Below, piece after piece: positions 36,164 through 48,314 of a DNA stretch of 64,000 nt (positions are counted from its first letter, which is position 1; the number at the start of each line of letters is the position of its first letter). The notes below the pieces were generated by a model. That model ran no database searches. It was not told where the DNA came from and saw nothing but the letters and a program-made list of their open reading frames with translations. Source of the DNA: Silene conica (taxonomy: Eukaryota > Streptophyta > Magnoliopsida > Caryophyllales > Caryophyllaceae); the NCBI GenBank assembly GCA_029255685.2, contig CM055311.2:14654952-14718951 (forward strand), in the 5' to 3' direction. Made by a program: the position numbers and the translations under genes.

Positions 36164-37704
36164 TATACTTGGAACAATAAACAGGAGTTTACCACCAGAA
36201 CTTATAGTAGATTAGACAGAGCTTTAATTAATGAAGAGTGGAGCAAGAGTATGGATGATATGTATGCTCATTTTTTGCCAGAAGGGGACTTTGACCATAC
36301 CCCTTGTATACTGAAAAGTAGGAATCAGGTGGACCAGCATAAGAGACCATTCAAATATATGAATATGTGGGGGAAGTCTGCCGAATTCCTGAACTGCCTT
36401 AAAGAGTGGTGGAAAGAGCAACATCAAGGGACTAAAATGTTTTGTTTAACTAAAAAGATGAAGGGATTGAAATATCATTTGAAGAAGTTTAACTTTGATC
36501 ACTTTGATGACATTGAGAAGAGAACTGGAATGGCTTTGAAGGAGGTTCAGGAGATTCAAAGTCAGATGGTTGATCATCTGGGTGAGGCTGAGTGGATAGT
36601 TAGGGAGAAGGATGCCTTGGAGACATAAAAATATTATCAATCTGCCTGCAATAGTTTCTTAAGGCAGAAAGCCAAAGTGGATTGGATAAAAGATGGGGAT
36701 AACAATACAAAGTATTTTCATGGCATCATTAAAAAACATTTTGTTAAGAATCAGGTTCTCATGATTAAGGGTGTTGATAATATTGTTCATGACAACCCCC
36801 TTGAGATTCAGGAGGCTTTCTTGCAATACTATCAGCAGCTTTTGGGTGAGGAGAAAGTAACTGGTTCTGTGAATAAGAGGATTGTCAGAACTGGTAAAAT
36901 ATGCAATGATGCTCAGAAAGAGATCCTTTTGAGAATGGTTACAAATGAAGAGATTAAGGAGGCTATCTTTTCTATTCCTGAACACAAAGCTCCTGGCCCA
37001 GATGGGTATTCAAGTGCATTCGTTAAGGATGCGTGGAGTGTTATTGGAGAGGAGGTGTGTTGTGCTATGAAGGATGTTTTCCAGACAGGGAAATTGCTGA
37101 AACAAATTAATGCTACTGTCCTGACTTTAATTCCAAAGTGTACCATGCCTACACATGTGACCCAATTCAGACCCATTGCGTGTTGTAATGTGTTTACAAA
37201 TGCATCACCAAGATCATTTGTAACAGGTTGTCTGTGGTGCTTCCAGAATTGGTTAGTAAGAATCAGGGAGGATTTTTAAAGGGAGAAGTATTGTAGAGAA
37301 TATTCTGATATGTCAGGATCTGGTTAGACAGTATAATCGTAAGCACTGCTCTCCAAGATGTATGTTCAAGATTGACTTGATGAAGGCTTATGACTCAGTT
37401 AGCTGGAAATTCCTGGATGAAATATTAGAGGCTTTTGCATTTCCTGACTCTATTCATAGGTTGATTATGGAGTGTGTGACTACTACTTCATATTCTCTAT
37501 CTTTGAATGGGGATGTTTTTGGTTTTTATCAAGGAAGGAAAGGTTTGAGGCAAGGGGACCCCATGTCGCCTTTACTGTTTACTCTGGGAATGGAATACTT
37601 GAGTAGAATATTGGATTGTGCAACAGAGAAGCTACAGTTCAGTTATCACCTAATGTGCAAGCCATTAAAGCTAACCCACTTGATGTTTGCAGACGATTTA
37701 CTAA
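36164..37704 (+). pseudogene. LINE ORF2 part 2: endonuclease end and reverse transcriptase
   Basis: Begins with the end of the endonuclease (YTWNN, SRLDRA, then GDFDHTP with the catalytic His near 36295). Then a linker, the RT fingers (HKAPGPDG near 36985) and the palm (KIDLMKAYDSVSW near 37365; RQGDPMSPLL near 37548). A TAA at 36626 and frameshifts near 37190 and 37285 break it. The last codons are FADDL, the polymerase active site, where the CACTA element is inserted. Confidence 0.9.
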
Positions 37705-37734
37705 CACTACAAGAATAACTGGATCGAGCGACAG

Positions 37735-37950
37735 TTTTTGGCGACTACAACGGGTAGTCGCCAATTTGGCGACGGATCAAAATAATCGGGCGACTGAAAT
37801 CAGTCGCCAATTTGGCGACATAACCAATTTCCCAAATCTCCCACCACCGACACACACGGGCGACAAAAATCCCAATTTGGCGACAGAAAGTAGTCGCCAA
37901 ATTTGGCGACTGACCCTATTCCGTCGCCAATTTGCTTAGTCCGTCGCCAA
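37735..37950. repeat. Left subterminal repeats of the CACTA element
   Basis: Dense copies of TGGCGAC and GTCGCCA in both orientations. Known CACTA elements use such subterminal repeats as binding sites for their TNP1/TnpA protein. Confidence 0.85.
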
Positions 37951-38639
37951 TCCTTGTTATAGAAACAGCGAAAATCAGAACCCATCCCTTATTCGCAAAT
38001 CAACAAACACACAAACACACAAATTACCTCCTACGGCGAAAAACACCACCATCACCACCCTACCCTACGTGTTCCGGCCACCTTCAACACCACTGTCACC
38101 GGATTCCGGCCAGCACCACCACCACCCTACTTGTTCTTCCCTTCATTCAACCCATTTGAGGTTTGTATACTCTCTTGTAGTTCAATTTCAATTTCAATTT
38201 TTTGTTTGATTGTTGGTTTGTTTTGTGCATTTAGTGATAATAGTAGGTTATTAAGACCGTCTTAGCTTATTAGGTTGTGATTAATTAGGTATTAGAAGCC
38301 AATTAGCATATTAATTAGATAATTGTGGGTTAGGGTTTATAAGAAGTTTGTATAAGACGATGTTGTTAGCCTTATTGATGTTGGTTAATTAGATTAAAGT
38401 AGTCGATTAGGATGTTTAATAGCTTATTAGGATGTTAGTTAGATTATACTAGCTTATTAAGACCGTCTTAATTTAGCTTATTAGTTTGTGGTTAATTGTA
38501 TAATTGGAAATTGTTGTTAATAAATTGTTATTATTATGTGATTGAGGTTGTTCTTTAATTAAGTGAGTGTAATTTTAATTTAGATATATGTATTTTTAGT
38601 GTTGAAAATTGTTTTATGGGTTTTTTTGTTTAGATTAAA

Positions 38640-39350
38640 ATGAAGAGATTGGAACGTTCATGGATGTATTATGGAGGGTTATTAGATATTAAGAAGAGAC
38701 GTTCTAATGCTAGGTTTATAGAGGGTGTTGCCGAGTTTATTGAGTTTGCTAAGCAACAAGAGGAATATGACTCGTTAGAAAATAAACTTAGGTGTCCTTG
38801 TAGCAAATGTCGAAATATGAAATACCTATAAACTTAGGTGTCCTTGTAGGATAATTCCACGGCTGGAATGAGAACACATGAATGTTACAAGCTTGTAGAA
38901 GTGAATCGTACCCGAACATACCCTAAGTATGATCCATTTATACTTGCACATCAGGCTCAACAAGTGTATTTCGCTTCCTATCCAAGCACGACAAATGATA
39001 GAAATAGTAAGGCATGGTGGGCAGTCATTAAGACAAAGGCACGATCACAAATTGATACCTCCTTTTTTCAAGAAGAAATAGTAGCAAATGGGACAATTTT
39101 GTCTCCAACAGACGAAATCATTCACGATAATGAAGATGAAGATGATGATGAGTTGGAAGAGGAGGAGGATAATGAGACTATTAATATTGAGTTGGAAGAA
39201 GGATAAGAGGAAGTTGAAGAAGTAGTGAGAGTGCATGATGATGACGATGTTGGTGATGATGATGACAATGAGGATGAGGATGAGGACGAGGATGAGGATG
39301 TTGGTGATGATGATGATGAAGATCTAGAAGAGGATGAGGATGATGATTAA
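38640..39350 (+). pseudogene. TNP2-type transposase remnant
   Basis: The first part (38640-38831) is the N-terminal transposase-associated domain, with RSWMY and the Cys-rich CPCSKCRNMKYL end. The second part (from about 38868) is the C-terminal region of the same protein (DPFILAHQAQQVYF, then WWAVIKTKAR near 39015), followed by an acidic Asp/Glu tail and GATGA repeats to 39350. The whole catalytic centre is missing. A 21-nt direct repeat (38783-38803 and 38830-38850) marks the junction, which suggests that repair between short homologies removed the middle. Stops at 38829 and 39204 also break the frame. Confidence 0.8.
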
Positions 39351-39447
39351 TTTGGTATATAATAGTTGTACAATTTAAATTCATGTTTGATAGGTTTATT
39401 TTATGTTTTTTCTTCACCTACTAATATATTCATTTATGTGATTGTAG

Positions 39448-41060
39448 ATGGCAGGAGGTCGAGGTAGAGTGCGAGGCGGTGGCAGGAATCGCGCTAATAT
39501 TTCATCCGTGCAAGAAGAAGAGGAACCAGTAGAAGAAGAGGTACAGATCGAGCCTGAAGTGGATGAGGACTCGGACGATGGTATACAGATCCAGTACACC
39601 CAGGATAACCGGATTATACTTGATCCGGCGGGACTATGGTAAGTGTTGTTGTTTATTAAATGTGTATTATTCAATTTTTAAAGTAATAAAATGATTTGTT
39701 ATAATTCACAATTTCTGTTACAGGTTTAGACATCAGACTCCTCGTCGAGGGGTCGTTGCTAGCACAAAGGAGAACTTGTTAGGTCCAGTGCCTACTTCTT
39801 GGGGGAAAGCTAGCAAGGCTCAAAAAGAAGCTTGGTTCAATGCGTATCGGGTAATTGCATTAATTATAGTTGTTTTTTTAATTATTTTAGTCAAATACTT
39901 AAGATCGTTGTTTTTTAACTCATTAAGCTAAATACTAATTACATTTAATGTTTTTTTTTGTGTAGCAATCTTTCTATTGGGCTCCTAAACATGAACAATC
40001 CGTCCTTGATAGGTACCATGAAGTTGGTAAAACAAGATATAGAGACTATATCTACAAGATTGTTACAAGAAAGAAGGAACCGGAGCATCTAAAAGGTACA
40101 TGTAATATATAAGTTTTGTCACTTGTAAATACAAGAATTAATGAAATATCTTAATACTACTAACATACTTATTAATTGTAGGTGAGAAATATCAAGATCT
40201 CATGAAGCGACGCGAGACTCCCGAGTTCCAAGCCGTGTCCTCTCAAAAGAAGATCAACAAAAGAAGAGGGAAGAAAGATGCGGAGGTCGAGCCTACCCAT
40301 CACGGGGGATCACGATCATTTTTTACGCGTATTTTTAGTGTAAGTCTTGAATGAATACTTCTTTTTTGAATGAATATACTATACTTCTTATATTAACAAT
40401 TTTCCCTATTCAGGGAGGGAAGAAGAAGAAGGATAGCAGCAACAAATACGGCGGCAACAAAGACGGCGGCAAGAAGCCGATGATGACGATGCCCGAACTT
40501 TTCCTTGACACGCATTCCAAGGTCAACGAAAAGACGCAGAGAAGAATCTGGATTAAGGCGAAGGACAAAGAGTTATATGTAAGATAGTTTCTCTCAACTA
40601 ATGATGTTTTTTTGTTAACTTCGACAATGATTGTTTTTCTTAACTAATAATAGTTTTCTTAATGTTATAGGAGGCATATGAGGCAGAGAAAGAGGCCCAC
40701 CCTGAGCGGGATGATAATGAAATTTGGTTCAAATTGGTGGATGGTTACAAGAAGGGTATGGTATATGGGGCCGGACAAGCTCATGGGGTGTTTTACAAGG
40801 AACCGGCTAGAAGGTCCTCATATGAGCCGCGACAAACCTACGAGCTGTCTCTTGTAAGTCAATTGCAATCGCAACTTGACCGAGAAAGAGCGGAAAGAGA
40901 TGAGGAAATCCGGTTGAAGAGAGAACGTCTTAAGGCCATGGAGACATATTTCTACTCTTGCAACCCCGGTTCACGGCCATTTAATGAAGATCCTAACGAT
41001 CCAAGTGGAAAGGGAGGCGACGGTAGTGGAGCTAGCATGGGATTTCAAGTAGTTAATTAG
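39448..41060 (+). CDS. TNP1-like protein (plant En/Spm Transposase_24 type), six exons
   Basis: Exons 39448-39638, 39724-39850, 39966-40095, 40182-40339, 40414-40578 and 40671-41060 join in frame into 386 codons. Every intron starts GT and ends AG, and no stop interrupts. The N-terminus is Arg/Gly-rich, then acidic; exons 2-5 carry the Transposase_24-type core (FYWAPKHE, MKRRETPEFQ, HGGSRSF, PELFLDTH); exon 6 has a coiled-coil segment rich in Glu/Arg and ends MGFQVVN. Proteins of this type bind the subterminal repeats and assist or repress transposition in CACTA elements; that role is inferred from family. An AG directly precedes the ATG, so an upstream 5' exon is possible. Confidence 0.8.
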
Positions 41061-41284
41061 TTTAGTAACTTAGGAAAAATTGTCGAACGTGGAGATTTAT
41101 TAGTTTAGATAACGAGTTCTTGTAATTTGATAATGGTTCTCTTTTTCTATAAAAGGAGATTTGGTTGTTGTTTCAAAGGGTGTTCGTCACCAATTGCTGG
41201 TTACTTTTTGGTTGCAGGTGTACTGTATTTATTTCGCATTGGATTTGGCAGAGACGAAATGAATTTTCATGAAAAATGTCCAGG

Positions 41285-41640
41285 AATTTTGGCGACTGAA
41301 ATGATGTAAATGGCGACTGAATTCAGTCGCCAAAACAGAGCAACAAAAACCAAAGCCCCTGGAAAGTCAGGCACTTTGGCGACGGATTGGGAGAATTGGC
41401 GACGGACTGTCTGTCGCCAATTTGGCGACTACTTTGTTTCTGTCGCTAATTTGGCGACTACGTATTCAGTCGCCAAATTCTAAGTACGGCGACTACCAGT
41501 TCCGTCGCCAAATTTGGCGACGGATTTCAGTCGCCCGATTTTTTTTGGCGACAAAAGTCAGCGACAAGTTTTTGGCGACTGTTTTCCGTCGCCAATAAGT
41601 GTTTGGCGACGGATTTCAGTCGCCAATGTTTGTCGCCCGT
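41285..41640. repeat. Right subterminal repeats of the CACTA element
   Basis: Same motif family as the left end, more copies, in both orientations, ending a few bases before the inverted terminus at 41646-41659. Confidence 0.85.
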
Positions 41641-41662
41641 TTCAGTTTTCGTTGTAGTGTAA

Positions 41663-42946
41663 TGTTTTGCAAGGGCAATGCTAAGTCCATCATGATTCTG
41701 TTAAGGGGTTTTGCTACATTCTCTGAAGCTTCTGGTCTGCAGATGAATGCAATGAAATCTGACTGCTATTTTAATGAGGTGGAGAGAGGACTGAGGAAGG
41801 AGATATTGAGTGTGTCAGGGTTTAAAGAAGGAGAGCTCCCTTTTAAGTACTTGGGAGTACCAATTACTGCTGGCAGATTAACAAAAAAAGATTGTGATTG
41901 TCTAATAGCTAGAATCACAGATAGAGTTCATAGTTTTGGGACCAAACATTTATCTTATGCTGGTAGGGTAGTTTTGGTGAAGTCAGTTTTGTCAACTCTC
42001 CATAGCTACTGGGCGTCTATGTTTGTGTTACCCAAGAATGTGGTAAAGAGGGTTGAAACTATTTGCAGGAACTTTATCTGGGAAGGACACGCTGAATTTG
42101 ACAGAGTTCCTCCTGTTGGCTGGTATAAGATGTGTATGCCAAAGAAAGAAGGGGGTTTAGACTTGAGGCAAGGAGTTGTGTGGAATACAGCTATGGTTGG
42201 TAAGCTTGTCTAGTGGATTGAGGACCAACCTGAGAGATTGTGGGTGAAGTGGGTGCACCAAGTTTATATGAAGAATACTAGATGGTCAGAGTATAATCCT
42301 ACCACTGATATAAGCTGGCATTGGCGCAGGATTTGTAGAATCAGAGACAAAATTAAGGATGGGTTTTAGATGGTAAGTGGATTAGGAATGGCGTATATAT
42401 TCAGTCAAGAGCTGTTATGAATGGCTGAGAGATAAACGAGAGAAGGTTAACTGGCATAAAGCCATTCGGTGCCAGTTAGCTTTGCCCAAGCATAGCTTTG
42501 TTGCTTGGATGGTGGTTCAGAATGCACTGAAGTTGAAAGATAAGTTGTTTAAGTACCATGTTGCTGAGGATGATAGATGTTGTATCTGTGATTCCCATAT
42601 GGAGGACCATCAACATTTGTTTGTGAGTTGCAGTTACAGCCAGAAATTGCTAGCTTTACTAGGTGAATGGTTGGGAGCTTCAATAAGACAGTCAGATGAT
42701 TTCATGAAAATTACCAGGAAGAGATGGGGTAGAGTACGTAAACAGGTGACTACTGCTACTCTTATAGCTGCGTGGTATCATATTTGGAGACAGAGAAATG
42801 GAGCAAGAGTGGACCAGCAGATTTTGAGGCCTGAAATAGTGGCTAAGAATATTAAAGATGATATCCGTATTAAAGTCTTGGACAGAAGAATAAGGGGATG
42901 TACAGCCAGTGACCAAAGATGGATGTCCAAAATGCATTTTACTTAA
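41663..42946 (+). pseudogene. LINE ORF2 part 3: RT C-terminus and zf-RVT
   Basis: Resumes one residue after the active-site loop (MFCKGNAKSI), with the thumb region (ASGLQMN, KYLGVPI near 41850) and the SYAGRVVLV block. A TAG at 42211 and further breaks near 42366-42480 follow. The final frame 42482-42946 holds the zf-RVT domain (CCICDSHMEDHQHLFVSC near 42570). An 84-base 3' UTR and poly-A follow. Confidence 0.88.
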
Positions 42947-43046
42947 GTTGAAGTGTAATATGTGCTTTATAATGATGTATCTTGATTGAGTTTGATTTTA
43001 ATGAGAAAGCTTACCTTTTGGCAAAAAAAAAAATGAACCCCCAGGC

Positions 43047-43555
43047 TAGTAACTGTTAGGAGCCCCATATGATTGGGATGAGTTAGGGGTCCCCTCAAAC
43101 CAAGTCACTGGTTCTTTCAGTCTAACCTGGTTACCCTTGAGAGATGTAGAGAGTGAGTAGTATAGAATAAAGGGAGAGACCAAATTTATATTGTACTAAC
43201 GTTTCCGCAGGAGAAGAATGAGGTAAGTTATGATGTGAAGTATGGTTGGTAATATATATCGTGAAGCATGAGATTGATATTGAATGATGATTGGGATCTA
43301 TTATTTCAAGTATGGAGAACATGAGTTTTGTATTTGAGTTTGAAATATGAGTTGACTTGTATGATGATATGCATGCGGTTGTATGATCCCTAAGCCTTTA
43401 GGTTGATGTATAACATGATGATAAGTATGAACTAGGAATATGCTAAGATATCACACACTTGTTACCTAATAGGGTGTGTTATGCTATAAAGACCTAAGGA
43501 AGGGTAGTAATATGATATAGGATACTTATAAAATTTGTTAAACTTGTGTAGCAAT
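43047..43555 (+). other. Leader of element D after the LINE insertion
   Basis: Untranslated leader continuing from 17379-17470. No frame looks coding. It starts directly after the second copy of the LINE target duplication (43031-43046). Confidence 0.7.
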
Positions 43556-44703
43556 ATGCCTCCTAGAAGAGACCCCAATGCAGCTAACATTTCCCAAGAG
43601 GAGTTGGACCATCTGTTAGTTACAAATGCTGCTCTTTTAGCCAGACTTGGAAACAATGCTCAGATAGATGCAACCAAAATGAGTAACAACATCTCTAGAC
43701 ATAATCCTACCAAGTATGACGGAGAAGGAGAACCAAATCTGCTTGCTGAATGGTGCCGGGAGTTTGAAAGTATCCCGAATTATTGGCTGTGCCGGAGTCG
43801 ATGCAGGTGGATCAGGCTGTGTTTTACCTAAAGGGTAAAGCTAGGCTATGGTGGAACAACAACAAAGAAGAGATCAAGGCTGCTGCAGAACAAATTGGAG
43901 CTGAATATGTGAGTTGGGATGGGTTTAAGGGGATCATATCCTCTAGGTTCGTGTCGGAGCATGTGAAAAGCAAGATGAGGGTTGAGTTCGATTCATTCAA
44001 AATGACTAATGGCATGACTGTGGATGCTTATCATAGCAAGTTCATGCAACTAGCTGAGAATGTAGCTGACCTGGGCTGCACTCCCGATATTTTGGCTACA
44101 AGGTTTGAGAAGGGGCTGACTACTAATATTAAGAAGAGGTTGATGGCTGCCAAGCCCACGACTGTGGAAGATATCTGTGAGAGGGCTGGGCAAGCTGAGA
44201 GAATTTATGACATGATTAAAGAAGAAAATAAAGATAATAGTGACAAGAGAAAGACCGAGTCTGTGGCTGAAGGCTCGGGAAGTAAGAAGCAGAAAAATAA
44301 CCAGTACCGTGCATTTTTCTCTAACAGTGCACCAGGGGGCAACGCTAATCGTGGAGGAAACAGTACCATGTCTGGATCTAGTATTAGAGCGCCTACCTGT
44401 TTCTAGTGTGGGAAAACTGGGCATAAGCAAATTAACTGTTGGTCGGGTACACAGAGTGCTAAGAGTAGCTATCACAAGAGTAATAACAGTGGTGGCTTCA
44501 GAACACTAAATGCAATTTACTCCGGGAACAACAGATCTGGAGGTAACAACTATCAGAGGAACTACAACAACTACAACAACCAGAACCGCTATCAATGAAA
44601 CCAGGGTAGTGGCAATGAAAATTTTCAGAAGACTCTTGCTGAGGCTAGTCAACAGAGCGGAGCTGCGTCAGTCAACCAGAGCGGAGCAAAGAAAAGTGGG
44701 ACC
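43556..44703 (+). pseudogene. Gag of chromovirus D, broken
   Basis: Starts MPPRRDPNAANISQEEL, as in many plant chromovirus Gags, and continues with the capsid core (AVFYLKGKARLWW near 43810). A frameshift near 43773 and a TAG at 44404-44406, between the first two Cys of the zinc knuckle (CF*CGKTGHKQINC), break it; further frame changes occur in the asparagine-rich linker after 44410. The product would be the capsid-nucleocapsid protein; no intact version can be made here. Confidence 0.85.
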
Positions 44704-44709
44704 CTTTTC

Positions 44710-47700
44710 ATGATAGGGAAAGAGGCTGCAGAGCAGGACGCGCACGTTGTCACCGATACATTCCTTGTAGAATCTACTCCTACTTTTGTTTTGTTTGATT
44801 CTGGCGCATCGCATTCTTTCATATCCGCGGAGCATGCTAGAGCTATAGGATTGGATGTATATGATATTATAGTTGATTTTGTGACTATACCGTCGGGAGA
44901 GTCCATATCATGCAATAGAGTTTATAGTAATGTGATGATCCAAGTGGGAGCTGTGAGCTTTGAATCCAACTTGATAGAATTTCGTTTGGGTGGGTTTGAG
45001 GTGATACTGGGGATGGACTAGTTAAAGAAGTATAAGGCTTATATCGATTGCTACCAAGGGAAGATCACTTTGAGAGGGCCTAAGGGAGTGAAAGTGTCCT
45101 ACAAAGGTTATTCTCTGAAGCCTAAGTTGAAGTTGATAACCATGAATGCTCTAAAGACTTGCTTAAAAAGAGGTGTTGAGATGCTTTTATGTCATGTGAG
45201 ATATTTGACTACGGGGACACCCCAAGCTTGTGATATTGATGTGGTAAGAGAATTTGAAGAAGTATTTCCAGAAGAAATTCATGGGTTACCACCGAAGAAG
45301 GACTTAGATTTTGGGATTGATCTGAAACCAAGGGCTGAACCAATTTCTAAAGCACCTTATCGCATGGGACCTAAGGAATTAGAAGAGCTAAGAAATCAGT
45401 TAGATGAGTTAGGAAGCAAGGACTATGTGAGACCAAGTGTGTCGCCTTGGGGAGCACCAATGCTGTTTGTGAAGAAGAAGGATGGAGGGTGCTTTAGAAA
45501 TGCAGGAGTTAAGAGGTCTTAGGTTTGATTACCAGCTGGGGCGATGACCACTTGGCCACTGCAGCTCCCGAAGGGGATGGCTTACATGGTCCATGTGGTG
45601 GTGCGGGAATGCATGGGCCCGGGGGGATTAAACCCTTTGTTATCAAAAAAAAAAAAAAAGCATAAGGTTATGTTTTGACTACATGGAGCTTAATAACGTG
45701 ACCATCAAGAATAGGTATCCTTTACCTTGAATCAATGATCTATTTGACCAGTTGAGTGGGGCTGGTGTATTTTCAAAGATTGATTTGAGATCAGGATACC
45801 ATCAGCTGAGAATCAAGGATGAGAATATCCACAAGACTGCGTACAGGTCGAGGTATGGGCACTATGAATTTGTGGTTATGCCATTTGGTTTGACTAATGC
45901 ACCTGCTGTTTTCATAGACGTGATGAACAAAGTGTTTAGTCCTTATCTGGACCAGTTTGTGGTGGTGTTTTGTTGATGATATCCTGGTGTATTCCAAGAA
46001 CAAGGAGGAGCATGCGAAGCATTTGAGAATTGTGTTGCAGACTTTGAAAGATAATCAGTTGTATGCTAAGCTGAGTAAGTGTGAGTTTTGGCTCGAGCAA
46101 GTGGCTTTTGTGGGCCATGTGGTATCTAAGGAGGGAGTTTCTATTGATCCTAGCAAAATTGAAGTAATTTCTAAGTGGGAGCGACCAAGGAATGTGGCCG
46201 ATATCCGAAGTTTCTTGGGCCTGGCAGGTTACTACATGAGGTTCGTGAAAGACTTTTCGAAGATAGCCAAGACAATTACTTCGTTGATGAGGAAAGAAAA
46301 CGGATTTGTCTAGGATAAGAGCTGTGAGAAGGTATTTCGAGACCTGAAGAAGCGTCTTATTAAAATTCCTATCCTTGCCTTGCCAGAAGGAAGTGAGAAT
46401 TTTGAGGTTTACACTGCTGCTTCCAATAAGGGATTAGGATGTGTGCTGATGTAGAATGTCAGAGTGATTGCTTATGCTTCTAGGCAACTGAAGCCAATTG
46501 AGGAGAATTATCCGACGCATGATTTGGAGCTTGGAGCTGTGGTTTTTGCGCTTAAGTTGTGGCGACATTACCTCTATGGAGCTACATTTAAAGTGTATTC
46601 TGACCATAAGAGTTTAAAATATATCTATACGCAGAGAGAGTTGAACATGAGACAGAGGAGGTGGATTGAGCTGATTGGAGACTATGACATGGAGATCCTT
46701 TATAAACAAGGGAAAGCTAATGTGGTGGCTGATGCATTGACTATGAAATCTGTTCACGCTCTTTGCACCGCAAGATCGAGAGTGAGGATGTATAGTGAAT
46801 TGGGAAAGATGGGAATTGCTGTGATCGGGAAGGGTGAGACCATGGGAGATCTGACGATCGAACCTGAAATATATTCCGAGATCCGAGAAAAACAGAGGAG
46901 TGATCCTAGAATTCATAAGTGGCGTGAGGTAGTGAGCAAAGCGAGTGATGCAGAGCCATATTCTAAGTTCGGGGTTCATAGTGATGATAGTTTGAGGTTT
47001 GCTTGGAGATGGTGTGTGCCTGATGATGAGGAGCTGAAGAGAAAGATTCTGGTAGAAGCTCATTCTACACCTTATTCCGTTCATCCTGGACGGGATAAAT
47101 TGTACAAAGACCTGAAGAAAGCTTTTTGGTGGCCAAAGATGAAGCATGAAGTAGCTGAGTTTGTTTCTCGTTGCCTGGTATGTCAAAGAGTAAAAGGCGA
47201 ACATAAGAAACCTCAAGGGAAATTACAACCTTTATATGTGCCTGAGTGGAAGTGGTAGAGCATCTCAATGGATTTCATTGTGCGCTTGCCCAGGACTTCG
47301 AAGGGAAATGACATGATTTGGGTGATCGTTGATAGGCTGACTAAATCAGCCCATTTCATTCCTATGAAAGAAACATGGAGCAAGGCGGAGTTGGCTTGGC
47401 TAAGGCTTATATCAAGTATGTGGTAAAGCTGCATAGTGTGCCTAAAGATATTGTTTCTGATCGTGATTCAAGATTCATCTCTAAGTTCTGGTAGGAGTTA
47501 CAGACGTTGATGGGGACTACTCTGAAGATGAGTACAACATTTCATCCAACAACAGATGGTCTGACCGAGAGGACTATTCAGACACTGGAGGACATGCTGA
47601 GAGCTTGTATGCTAGAGTTTGGCGGATCTTGGGAGGATAGACTTGATTTGATAGAATTTTCTTATAACAACAGCTATCATACTAGCATTGGGATGACTCC

Positions 47701-48314
47701 TTTCGAGGCATTGTATGGGAGGAAGTGTAGAAGTCCAGTTTGTTGGGATGATAGAGCTAATGTGGTAATTTTGGGGACCTGAAATGATCCAGGAGATGAT
47801 AGCGTAGGTCCAGGTGATTCGTCAGAAGATGAGAGCTGCTCAGGATAGACAGAAGAGTTATGCTGATTTGAAGAGGAGTGATATTACATTCGAGGCAGGA
47901 GAGAAAGTCTTATTGAAGGTGTCACCTATGAGAGGAGTGATGAGATTTGGCAAGAGGGGCAAGTTGAGTCAGAAATATATTGGGCCATTCGAGATCTTGG
48001 AGAGAGTTGGTGAGGTAGCATATCGTTTGGCTCTACCTCCATCGTTAGCCAGGGTATGTAATGTGTTCCATGTTTCACAGTTGAGGAGATACATCAGTGA
48101 CCCTTCCCACGTCCTTGACCATGAGGTCATTGAGGTCGATGAGTAGTTGACTTATGAGGAGATACCCAAGGAGATCCTTGACCGGAAGGTGAGAAAAACT
48201 AAAAATGAGGAGACCGCGCTTGTGAAAGTTTTGTGGACCAATCATAATGTCGAGGAGGCTACTTGGGAGACTGAAGTTGCAATGAGACAGAAGTATCCTG
48301 ATCTGTTTAATTAA
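44710..48314 (+). pseudogene. Pol of chromovirus D, broken
   Basis: Protease with an intact DSGA motif (LFDSGASHSFIS near 44800) and a TAG where GMDW is expected (45019). The RT is split by a SINE at 45487; its active site VDDILVY near 45973 follows a one-base frameshift. RNase H is recognisable at about 46390-46740. The integrase has a zinc finger near 47065-47190, the first Asp near 47270, SDRD near 47458 and the Glu region near 47565, with stops at 47258 and 47492 and a frameshift near 47395. The C-terminus after 48150 (LVKVLW, then EEATWE) is the truncated chromodomain-like segment typical of the Tekay lineage. Confidence 0.88.
45487..45659 (+). mobile_element. SINE in pol of element D
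   Basis: About 172 bp interrupting RT coding between KKDG and the next codons. It has a tRNA-like B box (GGTTTGATTACC near 45521) and ends in an A run (about 45645-45659), as expected for a Pol III SINE. Flanking gypsy coding sequence joins almost exactly across it. I see no target duplication, which is unusual. Confidence 0.65.

Larger units (their letters stand above)
37705..41659 (+). mobile_element. CACTA (En/Spm) transposon, internally deleted
   Basis: 3955 bp, starting CACTACAAG and ending GTTGTAGTG, with the 3-bp duplication TAA (37702-37704 and 41660-41662). It sits in the polymerase active-site codons of LINE ORF2. Subterminal regions (about 37735-37950 and 41285-41640) are packed with the motif TGGCGAC/GTCGCCA in both orientations, the usual binding sites for the TNP1-type protein. 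It encodes a remnant of the TNP2-type transposase and an apparently complete TNP1-like gene, so it cannot move by itself but may contribute a DNA-binding protein. Confidence 0.95.
17471..43030 (+). mobile_element. Plant LINE (L1-type), split by two insertions
   Basis: About 4.7 kb of own sequence in three pieces: 17471-19285, 36164-37704 and 41663-43030. It ends in a poly-A run and is flanked by a target duplication of about 16 bp ending ACCCCCAGGC (17455-17470 and 43031-43046), diagnostic of target-primed insertion. It encodes ORF1 and ORF2 (endonuclease, RT, zf-RVT). Several stops and frameshifts make it inactive. Confidence 0.93.

Noticed and set aside
39181-39674. His/Pro-rich and Ser-rich minus-strand frames
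   Set aside because: Antisense to the acidic tail of the TNP2 remnant and exon 1 of the TNP1-like gene.
41599-41662. Start of a LINE frame upstream of 41663
   Set aside because: The first 20 or so codons of that open frame are CACTA subterminal repeats read in frame; LINE coding starts after the TAA duplication.
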